A stretch of DNA of 64,000 nt, from positions 62,001-126,000 of the forward strand of contig AGIQ01000005.1 in NCBI GenBank assembly GCA_000230935.2. The letters run 5' to 3'. The stretch is from Mycolicibacterium rhodesiae JS60. GTDB lineage: Bacteria; Actinomycetota; Actinomycetes; Mycobacteriales; Mycobacteriaceae. Position numbers and translations under genes: made by a program. The stretch's first letter is position 1. Every line of letters begins with the position of its first letter. Shown piece after piece: positions 53,320 through 63,600 of the stretch. The notes under the pieces are model-generated. The model worked only from the letters and a program-made list of their open reading frames with translations. It searched no databases and was not told the DNA's origin.

Positions 53320-54188
53320 TGGGCGCCCCTTTCCAGCAGGTCCAGTAGGTAGGTGCCGTAGCCCGACTTCACCAGCTTCTCAGCGCGTTCACGCAGCTCG
53401 TCTTCGGTGAGAAAACCCTGCCGCCACGCGATCTCCTCGGGCACGCCGATCTTCAGGCCGGTCCGCCGCTCCATCGTACGGACGAAGTCGGCGGCGTCGG
53501 TCATCTGGTCGAACGTCCCGGTGTCCAGCCAGGCGGTCCCGCGTGGCAAAACCTGCACGCGCAACCGACCTTGGTCAAGATAGGCGCGATTGACGTCGGT
53601 GATCTCGTACTCACCACGATCGCTCGGAAACAGTTCGCGAGCGATCTCTACGACGTCATTGTCGTAGAAGTACAGACCTGGTACCGCGAAGTTGCTTCGC
53701 GGCTGCTTGGGCTTCTCCTCCAGCGACACCACCACCCCGCTCGGGTCGAACTCCACGACCCCGTACGCAGAAGGCTCAGCCACCCAGTAGGCGAAGATCA
53801 CCCCACCGTCGACCGTCGTGAAACTCTTGAGCTGAGTGCCCAAACCCGGTCCGTACAACAAGTTGTCACCCAGAATCAACGCGACCTTATCCGTCCCGAT
53901 GAAATCCGAGCCGATCGTGAACGCCTGCGCCAGCCCATCCGGCGACGGCTGCTGGGCGAAAGTGATCGACACCCCGAACCGCGACCCGTCACCCAGCAGA
54001 CGTTCGAAACTCTCTGCATCGTGCGGGGTGGTGATGACCAGGATGTCGCGGATACCCGCCAGCATCAGCGTGGACAGCGGGTAGTACGCCATCGGCTTGT
54101 CGTAGACAGGGATCAGCTGCTTGGACACTCCAAGCGTGATCGGGTGAAGGCGGGTACCTGAGCCGCCCGCCAGGATGATGCCCCTCAT
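53316..54188 (-). CDS. rmlA: Glucose-1-phosphate thymidylyltransferase
   Basis: A 290-residue RmlA, first step of dTDP-rhamnose synthesis from glucose-1-phosphate and dTTP. Seen: MRGIILAGGSGTRLHPITLG, SKQLIPVYDKPMAYYPL, LILGDNLLYG, and GTAWLDTGTFDQM. ATG at 54188 overlaps the stop of the 6.5-kb synthase gene as ATGA; the frame upstream to 54239 lies in that gene and is not used. The translational coupling to the lipid synthase suggests rhamnose supply and acyl-chain synthesis are made together. Confidence 0.96.
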   Translation of the reverse strand: MRGIILAGGSGTRLHPITLGVSKQLIPVYDKPMAYYPLSTLMLAGIRDILVITTPHDAESFERLLGDGSRFGVSITFAQQPSPDGLAQAFTIGSDFIGTDKVALILGDNLLYGPGLGTQLKSFTTVDGGVIFAYWVAEPSAYGVVEFDPSGVVVSLEEKPKQPRSNFAVPGLYFYDNDVVEIARELFPSDRGEYEITDVNRAYLDQGRLRVQVLPRGTAWLDTGTFDQMTDAADFVRTMERRTGLKIGVPEEIAWRQGFLTEDELRERAEKLVKSGYGTYLLDLLERGAQ

Positions 54189-57100
54189 GGCGCCTTGGTG
54201 ACGACTCGGACGCCCATCCCGCGTGTCTCGTAGATGCACAGGTCATCGACCCAGAACCGCCCATCGAACACGATCAACACCCCCCGATCATCCCTCTCCG
54301 TGGAGAGGATATCGATTTCGGAGCGCGTTCGCTTATTGGTGGGCGTTACCTGACCCCGGAACTTCCAGCTGAACATCTGGCCGAGTGCGACGGGCTCGAA
54401 CTCGTACCCGTCGCCGGTGCCGGCCAATCCGGACAGCCGGACCGCGGCACGAGCCGCCTGCTGCATGGCCTCCAGTCCCAGCGAACCCGGCTGGACCGGG
54501 TCCTGGAAGAAGTGCGCCTTGAAGAACCATGCTTCGGGGGTGACGTCGTACTCGGCGACCAGCCGGCCCAACCCGGCTTCTCCGCCGTCGGGCCAGAAGT
54601 TCACCCGATCGAGCACTTGGAGCCGGCCCTGGTCCAGCCACGGCGCACCGTCGAGTTCGGGCGCCCGGTAGGACAGTGCGATCGGAGCGGGCGCGGAAAG
54701 CGCCTCCAGCGCACCCGGTTCCACCCGGAGTCCGACCTGGGTCTTCAACGCCTCGGGACTGAAGAACCCGAACGCGGTCTTCATCGTCATGACGACCTCG
54801 TCGCCCTGCGTGCAGGTGACGTCGAAGAACACGATCGTCGAGCCGGCGCCGTCGGCGAACCGCTCCAGTGTCGACGTCACCCGCAGCGTGCCGACCCGGG
54901 CGGGCCGGTGCTGGATGACCTCACCGCCGTCGAGGTTGCGGAACACCACATCGTCGGCGCGATTGGCAGCAAACCCGTTGTACGACGACAGCCAGCCGCA
55001 GGGCTGCAGCAGGATTTCGATGAGCACGGGCATCGGGACGGCGTCGACGTGAGCGTCCCCGAAGTACCACTCCCCTGCCGGGACGTCGTATTCGGCGACG
55101 ACGGTGCCGCCCTTGGTCGGCACGCCCGGCGGGCTGGACACGCTCAGCACCCGTGACATGAAGTGGTAGGGCTCGTCGGGCAGCCGTGGCGCCCGGCGAG
55201 TGCCGTCGAACGGTGCGTACAACGCACCGAACGCATCCGACGGCATGCCGCGCCCGCACGCCAGCAGCGCGCCCTGGTCTCCGCGAACGTCGTTGGTGCC
55301 GGCCAGGATCTGCACCGGGCCGGGTGCGCCGGGAGGCATCGGCCAGTCCGGCACCAGGCGCATGCCGAAGCGCCGGGCGTGGAAGACCTTGAAACCGTCA
55401 CTGCGGCAAAGCAATGCGGCGAAGACAGTCGGCGTCGGCCCGTCGATGATCTCCTCGATGAACACCTCGTAGTCGAGCATGTGATCGGCGTCGGGAGTCA
55501 CCTGCCCGCGGCACACGAAGCGCGCCATGTCATCCGGGACGGGCTCGAACCGCCAGCCATCACGCTCGATGGTGAAACCGTAGGCAGCCATCGCGAACGA
55601 CAACGCCTGGGTGGCGGCGTCCGCCATCAGCGTTCCGGGCATGCAGGGGTCGTTCTTGAAATGCCCGTCGTAGAACCACATGTCCTTCGGCACAGCCGCG
55701 GTCGCGCGCAGATAACCGCGCCCCCACGGGCCGCCGTTCGGATCGAATTCGGCGATCTCGTCGATCAGCCGTAGCTTGCCCTTCGGAAGCGACGGCGTTC
55801 GGGTGTGGGCGGCCGCCCGTTCGAATCCACTGCCGAAGCACCGGTAGGCGTGGCCGTCGGTGAACGCCTCGACGTCCTCCCGGGTGAAGGACCGCTTCTG
55901 CGTGATGACCGCCGGCTCGTCACGGATCGCACCCTCGCGTGGTGCGTCGTCGGCCGCATCCCACAGCACCCCGTCGGACTCGGCGAGTTCGGCATCGGAG
56001 AAGAAACCGGCCTGGCCATTGCGCACCGAGATCATCAGCCGGTCGCCGATGTAGCAGTCGTAGTGGAAGAAGAACAGCCGGGTGTCGCCGGTTTTCGCGT
56101 GACCGTCGATGTGGATCTCGTAGTGCAGCGTATCGCCGCCCTTGGGCAGCTCGCCCATGAACGTCAGATCACACCCCAGCAGGCGATAGACACGCTCACT
56201 GCGGTTGGCGAAATCCGCGCCCAGGTAGGACGCGAGCAGCAGGTCGGCCTGGCCGCTTTCGATCACGACACCGGGCGACATCCGGCCGTTGTGGATGTAC
56301 CAGGCGTCGGGATCGACATCGGTCTCGGTGACGATTGTGCCGGTAGCCATTGGAGTATCTGGGGCGCCGGGTCCTCCATTAATGCTCATTACCCGGTCGG
56401 CCAGAAGAAGCGGCGGCTCCGGCATCCGGACCAGGCGCTCGTACTGATCGTACTCGGCGAACTTCGGCCCCATGACCTCCGAAACCTTGCCTCCGGCAAG
56501 GATTTCCAGCTGTGCGCGGGACCACAGCGGTTCGGCGACCGGTGCCGGCCGTTTGCTCGGTGCCGGTGCGCTGGGCGCGGGAGCAGGCGCAGCCGCCACC
56601 GGCGCAGGTGGTGGCGGCGTCGGGGGTGCCGGCGGTGGTGGGGGTGCCGGCGGCGGCACCGGTGCGGGGGCGGGCATCGCCGGAGCCGGCGCGGGGGCCA
56701 CCGGAGCAGGTGCGGGGGCCGATACCGCCGGGGCGCTGGCCGCGACCGTGGGCACCGATCCGCGCCGTCCCGATACCAGGGCGAGAAGATCACCCCGGGA
56801 CTTCAGGAACGACGTGTGCGCTTCGGCCTGTCGCTCAAGGAACGCCGTGTGCGCATCGCTCACCGCCGCAACCAGATTCAGTGCCGCGGTGGCCTGATCG
56901 CTGACGGCCGCCGGTGTTGCAGGGGCGGCGGGTCTGGCGACAGCCGGTGTTGTCGCCGGTGCGGATCGCACGGCGACGTCCTGGGCGACGACCAGCGGCG
57001 CGGGCTGCGCCGGCGCGGGGGGCATGACTTGAACGGTTCCGTGGTCGACTTGCGGCATGGGCGTGCTTCCATTCTTGGACGCCACCGGCGTCGGTACATT

Positions 57101-60100
57101 CGCGGACGGCTGCGGCACCGAAACGGTCTTGGGCGCCGCGGGGGCTGAGACGATATCCGGCCAATGAGCGGCCAGCGTCAGCTTGCGGGTGGTCGCCGCC
57201 GGCGACCGGCCCTGCTCACGCAGCTGCTGAATGCGCGCATCGAAGGCGTCGATGTCCACCGGCAGCCCGTGAACCCATAGCTTGCAGACACTTTCGGCCA
57301 ATGCCCGCAGGCCGCGGCGTTCCTGGGCGTCCAGGGCGACCGCGAGATGCGGGCGATCACCGAGGATCTTCGCGACCGCTCCGGTCAGGATGGCACGAGG
57401 CCCGTGCTCGACGAAGACGCGCACGCCGTCCTCCCACGCCTGCAGAATCGTCGCCGGAAAGTCGATCGGTTCGAGGGCTTGCCGGGTGATCGCCTCGGCG
57501 GCCGCCTCCCGGGTCGGCACATAGGCTCGGTTGACCGCATTGGTGTAGAACCGGACGTCCGGCACCTCGTGCGTCTCCCGGGTGTGGATGTTGCGCCAGG
57601 TATCGGCGAACGGTGCCATCGCTTCGCAATGGATGACCATGTCCAGACCGAGCGGTATCGCGGTGGCACCGTCGACGGCGTCGATCACCCGTCGGCAGGC
57701 CGCGGGATCACCGCCGATCACACAATCGTCCGGTGCTTGAACAATCGTCATATAGGCGTGCCGCTCGACAGCCAGCGCCGCATCGACCTGTGCCCGGGGG
57801 GCGGTGATCCGCCAGCACTCCCACGGAGCCGGTTGATCGCCCAGCCCCCAATCGGCCGCCGCGACCCGGCATTCACCGGTCAGCTCATCGCCGTACATCC
57901 CGGATGCCTCGATCTCATCCAGCATCGGCTCCAGGTCGCTCCACACCCCGAAAGCCATCAGCGAGTTCGTCTCGCCCGACGAAAGACCAATAGCGGCAGC
58001 GGGTTTGAGGCCGAGCACGGTCCGGGAGAACTCGGCGTGCGACTGACAGACCAGGGCGCAACCGGTGAGCTGGGTACGTGGATCCAGGGTGGTGATCCCG
58101 GCACCGTGCAGGGCACGCGCCAGATCACCGACGCCGGAGAAACGTTGGGTGAGGGCGTCACCGATCTCGGGCCATGCGAACAGCAGATCGCGTCCGGCCC
58201 CCGGGTAGGCCGCGGCCGCGCCGGTGAACGTGAAGGCCAGCTCGCCGGCTATCGGGGCTTCTGCGTACGCAATGCCCGGCACGACCGGCTCCTCGCCCCG
58301 TTCCAGCCGTTGCACTGCCTGTTGCCGCAGCGCGTCGAGCGTGGCCTGGCCGTCGCCCACCAACGAACACCGCACCGGCCCACTTCCGCCCGGTTCGCCG
58401 CGTTGCAGCCGGCCCAGCAGGTCGGCCCGACTGTCGGCGGCATAACGCTCCGAAACCGGAATGACGCTGACAGCCAACGGCTTCGGCGCGCCGGCCGCGG
58501 ACACGGTGATGCCGTCGGCGTGCCCGCCGAGCGCCTCCACCCACACCGCCGCGGTGGTGCCACCCGGCGCGGGCTGCGCACCGGCCTGATCCACCCGCAC
58601 CCGGGCCCGCACCGCTTCGGCACGGGCCGCGATCTCCACGGCCGCGCTGGCCGCATGCGTGCGGCCGATCCGTGCCTCCGCGAAGTTCGGATCCGTCGGA
58701 ACAGGCTCGTCGTCGGTGTCGATGACCGCAATGATCTCGTCGCCGGCGGCTTCGGCGTCAGCGCGCCGCTTGAGGACGAATGCCACCGCCGCGTCGCCGT
58801 GCGCCACGCTCGTGTCCGCATCGAGTGCGTCCGCGGCTCGCGAATGTGCTGGCTCACAACACATGTCGACCGCACCCGCGACGACGGTATCGAGTTCGTG
58901 GTGGCGCAGCGCCCGGATGCCGATCTGCAGCGCGGTGATCGCGGACAGTTCCTCGGTGGAGACGGTGAAGCCGAACCCGCGGAAGTCACGCTGCGCGTGG
59001 ATACGGTTCGCAGGGATGTTCGGCATGGTTCCGATGACGCCGTCGGCGGTCAGCTTCGGGGCGGCTTCGGAATTGGCTTCCAACCACTGGTCATTGTCGG
59101 TGTTGAGCACCCGCAACCGTTGCCGCGCAATCGTGGCATCGCACCCCATGCCGACGAACACGCCGGTCCGCTCCGGATCCGTGGTCACGTTGTGCAGCGC
59201 CTCCCCGGCGGCGGCCAACATCACGGTCTGCTGACTGAGGCTTCCGGCGAGCTCATTCGGCGGAAAGCCCAGTCCCGCGAGATCAAGCTCGACGACGTCG
59301 AGCGGGGTGGGTTGCGCGTCGGGCCCCAGCACCCGACGACGGAAGGCCGCGGCGTCACGCGCGTCACCGGTGACCACACCGATTCCGCAGACGACGATGT
59401 CATCGGTGGGCAGCTCGCGGCGCGGCACCGAAGGTCTTGGCCCCCGGTAATTCTCGACGATGAGGTGTGCGTTGTTGCCGCCGAACCCGAAATTACTGAC
59501 GGCGGCGCGCTTGACCTCACCTTCCCACGGCGTGGGGGCGGTCACCAGCGTGAACGGGGTATCACCGAGTTTGTCGGTCGGCTTCTCGCACACCGTCGGC
59601 GGAATGGTCGACGCGTGCATGGCGGACAGCACATTCACCAGGCTCGCCGCACCGGACACGGTGATGGTGTGGCCCAGATTGCCCTTCAGCGCGCCCAGTT
59701 TCAGCGGGACGTCGCCGTATGCGGCCGCGATGCTCTGCAACTCGGTGGCATCGCCCAGCGGTGTGCCGGTGGCGTGGCAGTCCACATAGTCGACATCGGC
59801 CGGCGTCAGGCCTGCCTGTTCGAGCGCCGACGTCATGGCGCGGGTCTGACCGCCGACCGCCGGTGCCAGGAAGCCGCTCTGGCGCCCGTCGTTCGAGAGC
59901 CCCACGCCCAGGATCACGCCGTGGATGCGGTCACCGTCGCGTTCGGCGTCGTCGAGGCGTTTCAGCGCGACCAAGGCGGCGCCCTGCGAAGGCACCAGGC
60001 CATCGGCCTCGGCGTGGAAGGGCCGGGACCGGCCCGACGGGCTGAGGGCTTGCAGCGAGGTGAAACCCAGGTGCAAGAACAGGTCGTCGGAACCGTTGAC

Positions 60101-60697
60101 ACCGCCGGCGAGCATCAGGTCGGCGTCACCGTCGTGCAGGGCGTCGCACGCGAGTTTGATGGCGTAGAGCGATGATGCGCACGCCGCGTCGAGCGCGTAG
60201 ACCGGGCCGTTCATCTCCATCGCCCCGGCGATCAGGTGCACCGGTAGCCCTGACGAGAATCGGTTCCGCGGATCGTCGTTACCAACGCCGGTCCAGACAG
60301 CCTCGACGAACTCGGTGCCCATGGTGCTCGGATACGACAGGTTGCCGACGATCAGACCCGTCCCCGGTGCCGCCAGCGGGCCGCCCAGTGCCTGCTGTGC
60401 GCACTGGGCGAGCCACCGGACGATCGGATCGAGCCGGTCGAAATCAGGTATCCGCGCGGCGAATTGGGTCAGGTCGAACGACGCCTGGACATAACCGCCG
60501 GTCGCCGACGAAACCCGCAGGCCTTGTTTGTCGCTGGCCAGCAGCTTTCCGGGATCGACCCCACGCCATTGGTCGCGCGGGGTGGGCGTCAGCAGGCAGC
60601 GTCCGGCCAGCGATGCGTCGAACAGCTCCTCCGGCGTGGCTGCTCCTGGCAGTACACAACTACGTCCGACGATCGCGACGGGTTCGAACCCGCTCAC
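54185..60697 (-). CDS. PUFA-synthase-like (PfaC-type) multidomain protein: KS-CLF-AT-four hot-dog domains
   Basis: A 2170-residue iterative FAS/PKS. KS (about 5-420) has Cys173 in DAACASSLY, His308 in DCHATGTPLGD and His343 in KGNLGHT. A second KS-like chain-length-factor domain (about 433-725) lacks the Cys (STEELSA). An acyltransferase (about 815-1130) has GLSSGE instead of GHSxGE, as in PfaB-like domains. An Ala/Pro linker (about 1190-1410) leads to four FabA-type hot-dog domains with WYIHNGRMSPG, GHFKNDPCMPG, AHVDAVPMPV and AHFFQDPVQPG. No KR, ER, ACP or thioesterase is present; ACP and KR are on the upstream protein. This order is that of PfaC/Pfa3-type synthases making polyunsaturated or other secondary lipids. 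GTG at 60697 overlaps the upstream stop by 4 nt. The product is unknown. Confidence 0.9.
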   Translation of the reverse strand: MSGFEPVAIVGRSCVLPGAATPEELFDASLAGRCLLTPTPRDQWRGVDPGKLLASDKQGLRVSSATGGYVQASFDLTQFAARIPDFDRLDPIVRWLAQCAQQALGGPLAAPGTGLIVGNLSYPSTMGTEFVEAVWTGVGNDDPRNRFSSGLPVHLIAGAMEMNGPVYALDAACASSLYAIKLACDALHDGDADLMLAGGVNGSDDLFLHLGFTSLQALSPSGRSRPFHAEADGLVPSQGAALVALKRLDDAERDGDRIHGVILGVGLSNDGRQSGFLAPAVGGQTRAMTSALEQAGLTPADVDYVDCHATGTPLGDATELQSIAAAYGDVPLKLGALKGNLGHTITVSGAASLVNVLSAMHASTIPPTVCEKPTDKLGDTPFTLVTAPTPWEGEVKRAAVSNFGFGGNNAHLIVENYRGPRPSVPRRELPTDDIVVCGIGVVTGDARDAAAFRRRVLGPDAQPTPLDVVELDLAGLGFPPNELAGSLSQQTVMLAAAGEALHNVTTDPERTGVFVGMGCDATIARQRLRVLNTDNDQWLEANSEAAPKLTADGVIGTMPNIPANRIHAQRDFRGFGFTVSTEELSAITALQIGIRALRHHELDTVVAGAVDMCCEPAHSRAADALDADTSVAHGDAAVAFVLKRRADAEAAGDEIIAVIDTDDEPVPTDPNFAEARIGRTHAASAAVEIAARAEAVRARVRVDQAGAQPAPGGTTAAVWVEALGGHADGITVSAAGAPKPLAVSVIPVSERYAADSRADLLGRLQRGEPGGSGPVRCSLVGDGQATLDALRQQAVQRLERGEEPVVPGIAYAEAPIAGELAFTFTGAAAAYPGAGRDLLFAWPEIGDALTQRFSGVGDLARALHGAGITTLDPRTQLTGCALVCQSHAEFSRTVLGLKPAAAIGLSSGETNSLMAFGVWSDLEPMLDEIEASGMYGDELTGECRVAAADWGLGDQPAPWECWRITAPRAQVDAALAVERHAYMTIVQAPDDCVIGGDPAACRRVIDAVDGATAIPLGLDMVIHCEAMAPFADTWRNIHTRETHEVPDVRFYTNAVNRAYVPTREAAAEAITRQALEPIDFPATILQAWEDGVRVFVEHGPRAILTGAVAKILGDRPHLAVALDAQERRGLRALAESVCKLWVHGLPVDIDAFDARIQQLREQGRSPAATTRKLTLAAHWPDIVSAPAAPKTVSVPQPSANVPTPVASKNGSTPMPQVDHGTVQVMPPAPAQPAPLVVAQDVAVRSAPATTPAVARPAAPATPAAVSDQATAALNLVAAVSDAHTAFLERQAEAHTSFLKSRGDLLALVSGRRGSVPTVAASAPAVSAPAPAPVAPAPAPAMPAPAPVPPPAPPPPPAPPTPPPPAPVAAAPAPAPSAPAPSKRPAPVAEPLWSRAQLEILAGGKVSEVMGPKFAEYDQYERLVRMPEPPLLLADRVMSINGGPGAPDTPMATGTIVTETDVDPDAWYIHNGRMSPGVVIESGQADLLLASYLGADFANRSERVYRLLGCDLTFMGELPKGGDTLHYEIHIDGHAKTGDTRLFFFHYDCYIGDRLMISVRNGQAGFFSDAELAESDGVLWDAADDAPREGAIRDEPAVITQKRSFTREDVEAFTDGHAYRCFGSGFERAAAHTRTPSLPKGKLRLIDEIAEFDPNGGPWGRGYLRATAAVPKDMWFYDGHFKNDPCMPGTLMADAATQALSFAMAAYGFTIERDGWRFEPVPDDMARFVCRGQVTPDADHMLDYEVFIEEIIDGPTPTVFAALLCRSDGFKVFHARRFGMRLVPDWPMPPGAPGPVQILAGTNDVRGDQGALLACGRGMPSDAFGALYAPFDGTRRAPRLPDEPYHFMSRVLSVSSPPGVPTKGGTVVAEYDVPAGEWYFGDAHVDAVPMPVLIEILLQPCGWLSSYNGFAANRADDVVFRNLDGGEVIQHRPARVGTLRVTSTLERFADGAGSTIVFFDVTCTQGDEVVMTMKTAFGFFSPEALKTQVGLRVEPGALEALSAPAPIALSYRAPELDGAPWLDQGRLQVLDRVNFWPDGGEAGLGRLVAEYDVTPEAWFFKAHFFQDPVQPGSLGLEAMQQAARAAVRLSGLAGTGDGYEFEPVALGQMFSWKFRGQVTPTNKRTRSEIDILSTERDDRGVLIVFDGRFWVDDLCIYETRGMGVRVVTKAP

Positions 60698-63600
60698 GCC
60701 GACGTATCCGCGGCGCTGCCCGCAGCGTAGAACTCTACACCTTCCAGCGTTGCGATGAGCGCACCGTCGGTGGTTTCGTACGCGATATCGAAGTCGACCC
60801 GCTTGTCGTTGACCGGATGCGCGGCCAATCGGCAGCGGCCGATACTTCCGTCACCGAACGCCCGGTGCTGGACAACACGCGCGATCCGGATCGGCAGCAC
60901 CAGCGGACGTCCCTGCGCACCCGCCCACACGATGCCCAGCTGTAGGCCACCGTCGATGCTGGCGGCGTCGATCGCCCAGCCGTCCTGCGGCCAGCCGAGC
61001 TCGTCCAGACTCTTGAGAGTCGCCGAACCTCCGGCGCTTCCGAAGGTGTCGAGCTGGGAGATGACCTCGAACTGCGGCCCGTGGAACAGCGGCCCGGCGT
61101 AGGCGTCGCCGACGCTCAGCGGCCACGGCGACCCCGACACCTGCGGGACCGACAATTCCGGCTCCGCGACGGCCGCGGTGTCCACGGTCGCGCGGTAACG
61201 CGCCCGGCCGTCACCGTCGACGATGGAGACGGTGTACGACGACGAGTCGGCCGGCTCAAAATCGATGGTGAGGGAAGGCCGTTCGCCTTCGGCGAAGGTG
61301 ACGCCGGACAACACCTGGAAGTCACGAACCACCGGGCATGCATCGGCAACCAGCCCGCGCGCGGCACGCAGCATCGCGTCGAGCGCGATCACCACCGGCA
61401 CCACCACCTTGCCGCGGACCTGATGATCGGTCAGCACCGGCAGGTCTTCGGCCGATACCTCCCAGTCCAGGCGGGTCGCACGCAGGCGCGGCTCGGCGGG
61501 TGCCGCGACCACGACGGCGGTCGCCGACGAGCGGCACAACGCGTGCTCGGCGAAGAATTGGGCACCCTCGCCGATGGGGATGACACCCACACCGCCGGCG
61601 AGGAACCGGCTCTTCAGCGTCGCGTCGACCATCCCGCCGTCCCACGGACCCCAGCCGAACGCGCGCACCACGCACTCGCCGTTGCGGCGTGCGGATTCGC
61701 GGGCCGCAATGGCCTCCAGCGCGGCGTTGGCCGAGGCGTACGCGGACTGCCCGGGGTTTCCGGCCCGTGCCGCGATCGAGGAGAACAGCGAGATGAACCG
61801 GAGCTCGTCGGTGGACGTGGCATCCAGAAGCGCTTCGGCACCAACCAGTTTCGTGGTGAACACCTTGACGAACCCGTCGTCGTCGAGGTCCTCGAGTCGC
61901 TTGTCGGCCAGCACACCGGCACCGTGGACAACACCGACGATCGGCCCGAAGTTCTGCCGAACCTCGTCCAGTACACCGCGCAGCGCGGCTTCGTCGGTGA
62001 TGCTCGCCGCGAAGTATCGCGCCGGCGTTCCCTGCTTCTCGGCAGTCGACAGCGTGGCGCGGACCTCCCGCTCGGCCAGCAGGCTCTCGGCCTGCGCTCG
62101 GGCCTGCGGCAGGCTCAGCTGCTCGCCGCGCGCCCGCGCCGATGCCGCCAGCGCAGTGGCGATTTCGGCGGCAGTGGTTCCGGACGGCTCGTCGGCGGAA
62201 ACCTCACGCAGCGGCGTGCGGCCCAGCAGGGCGAGCCGCAGGCCGTGCAGCTTGGCCAACGCGAGGGCCGACTCGGCCGTCACGCCGCGCGCGCCACCGG
62301 TGACGATGACAACGCCGCCCGAAGCGACGCTGATCGTCTCGCCCTCACCGACCGAGGATTCGATGTCGTCGACGGCGACCAGCCGGGTTCCGTCAGCGCG
62401 CAGGGCGACCTCGATACCGCTGCCGCCTTCCAGTAGCTCGGCTGCGAGCCGTTGGGCATCGAGAGTCTCCATGTCGACGGCCCGCACCGATGCGTTCGGC
62501 CACTCCCAGCCTGCGGTCTTGACCAGGCTGGCGACACCGACCGGTACGTCAGCGGCGACGAACCGGGCACCTGTCGACTGCACGGTGACGAAGAGTCGCG
62601 TCGGCGCGGTGCTCTTGGCCACGCTGCGCGCGGCATGGAATGCGCGCACGTGCATCGCAACGCAGTCGTCGGGGGTGCGCGCCGGAGCCAGTGCCGCCAG
62701 GCTGATGACGGCAGCCGCCTCGGCGGGCGCCTCATCGACGGCTTGCGCCTGTAGCCCACGGGCATTCAACGCACCCACCAGAGCATCGGCGAAGTCGGGG
62801 TTTTCCCGGGTGATGAAAATGCCGTCGCGCAGACCGGCCATCGCCAGCCCGCTGGGCGGCGCGGCCCGCAACTCCGCCTCGGTGCACGACAGTCCGACCG
62901 TTGCCGAGGACACCGGCGCCGCGTGCTGCACTGCCGCGGCCTGATCGGTGGTGCCGCCGGCGGCGAAGCCGGAGACGGTGTCGACGACGTCTTGCAGGGT
63001 GCGCAGGTTCGCCAGCTCCGAGGCCGGAATCTCCGGAGCACCAGGGAACTTCGCCTGCAACGCCGCCAAGATCTCGACCTGCTTGATCGAATCGATCCCG
63101 AGCTCAGCCTCCATCTCCATGCCCAACCCGAGCATGTCCACCGGATAACCCGTCTTCTCCGACACAATCGACAACACAACATCACCCGCCGGCAGCGCCG
63201 GTCCCGCAGACGCAGCAGGCGCAGCTACCGGCGCGGGTGCCGCAGACGCAGACACCGGCCCAGCAAAGTCGGCAATCGTGTCGACCACATCCTGCAGCGT
63301 CCGCAACCCGGACAACTCCGACGCCGGAATCTCCGGAGCACCAGGGAACTTCGCCTGCAACGCCGCCAAGATCTCAACCTGCTTGATCGAATCGATCCCG
63401 AGCTCAGCCTCCATCTCCATGCCCAACCCGAGCATGTCCACCGGATAACCCGTCTTCTCCGACACAATCGCCAACACAACATCACCCGCCGGTGCCGCAG
63501 ACGCAGCCGGTACGGCTACCGCCGCAGGTGCCGCGGGCGCAGACACCGGCCCAGCAAAGTCGGCAATCGTGTCGACCACATCCTGCAGCGTCCGCAACCC

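Noticed and set aside
57347..60175. 942-codon plus-strand open frame opposite the PfaC-like gene
   Set aside because: It is antisense to a clear KS-CLF-AT protein; GC-rich third positions leave the complementary frame open, and the product (Arg/Gly/His-rich) resembles no family.
61081..62944. Two long plus-strand open frames (451 and 456 codons) opposite the PfaA-like KR/DH region
   Set aside because: Antisense to recognisable KR and DH domains; Ser/Arg/Ala-rich shadows.
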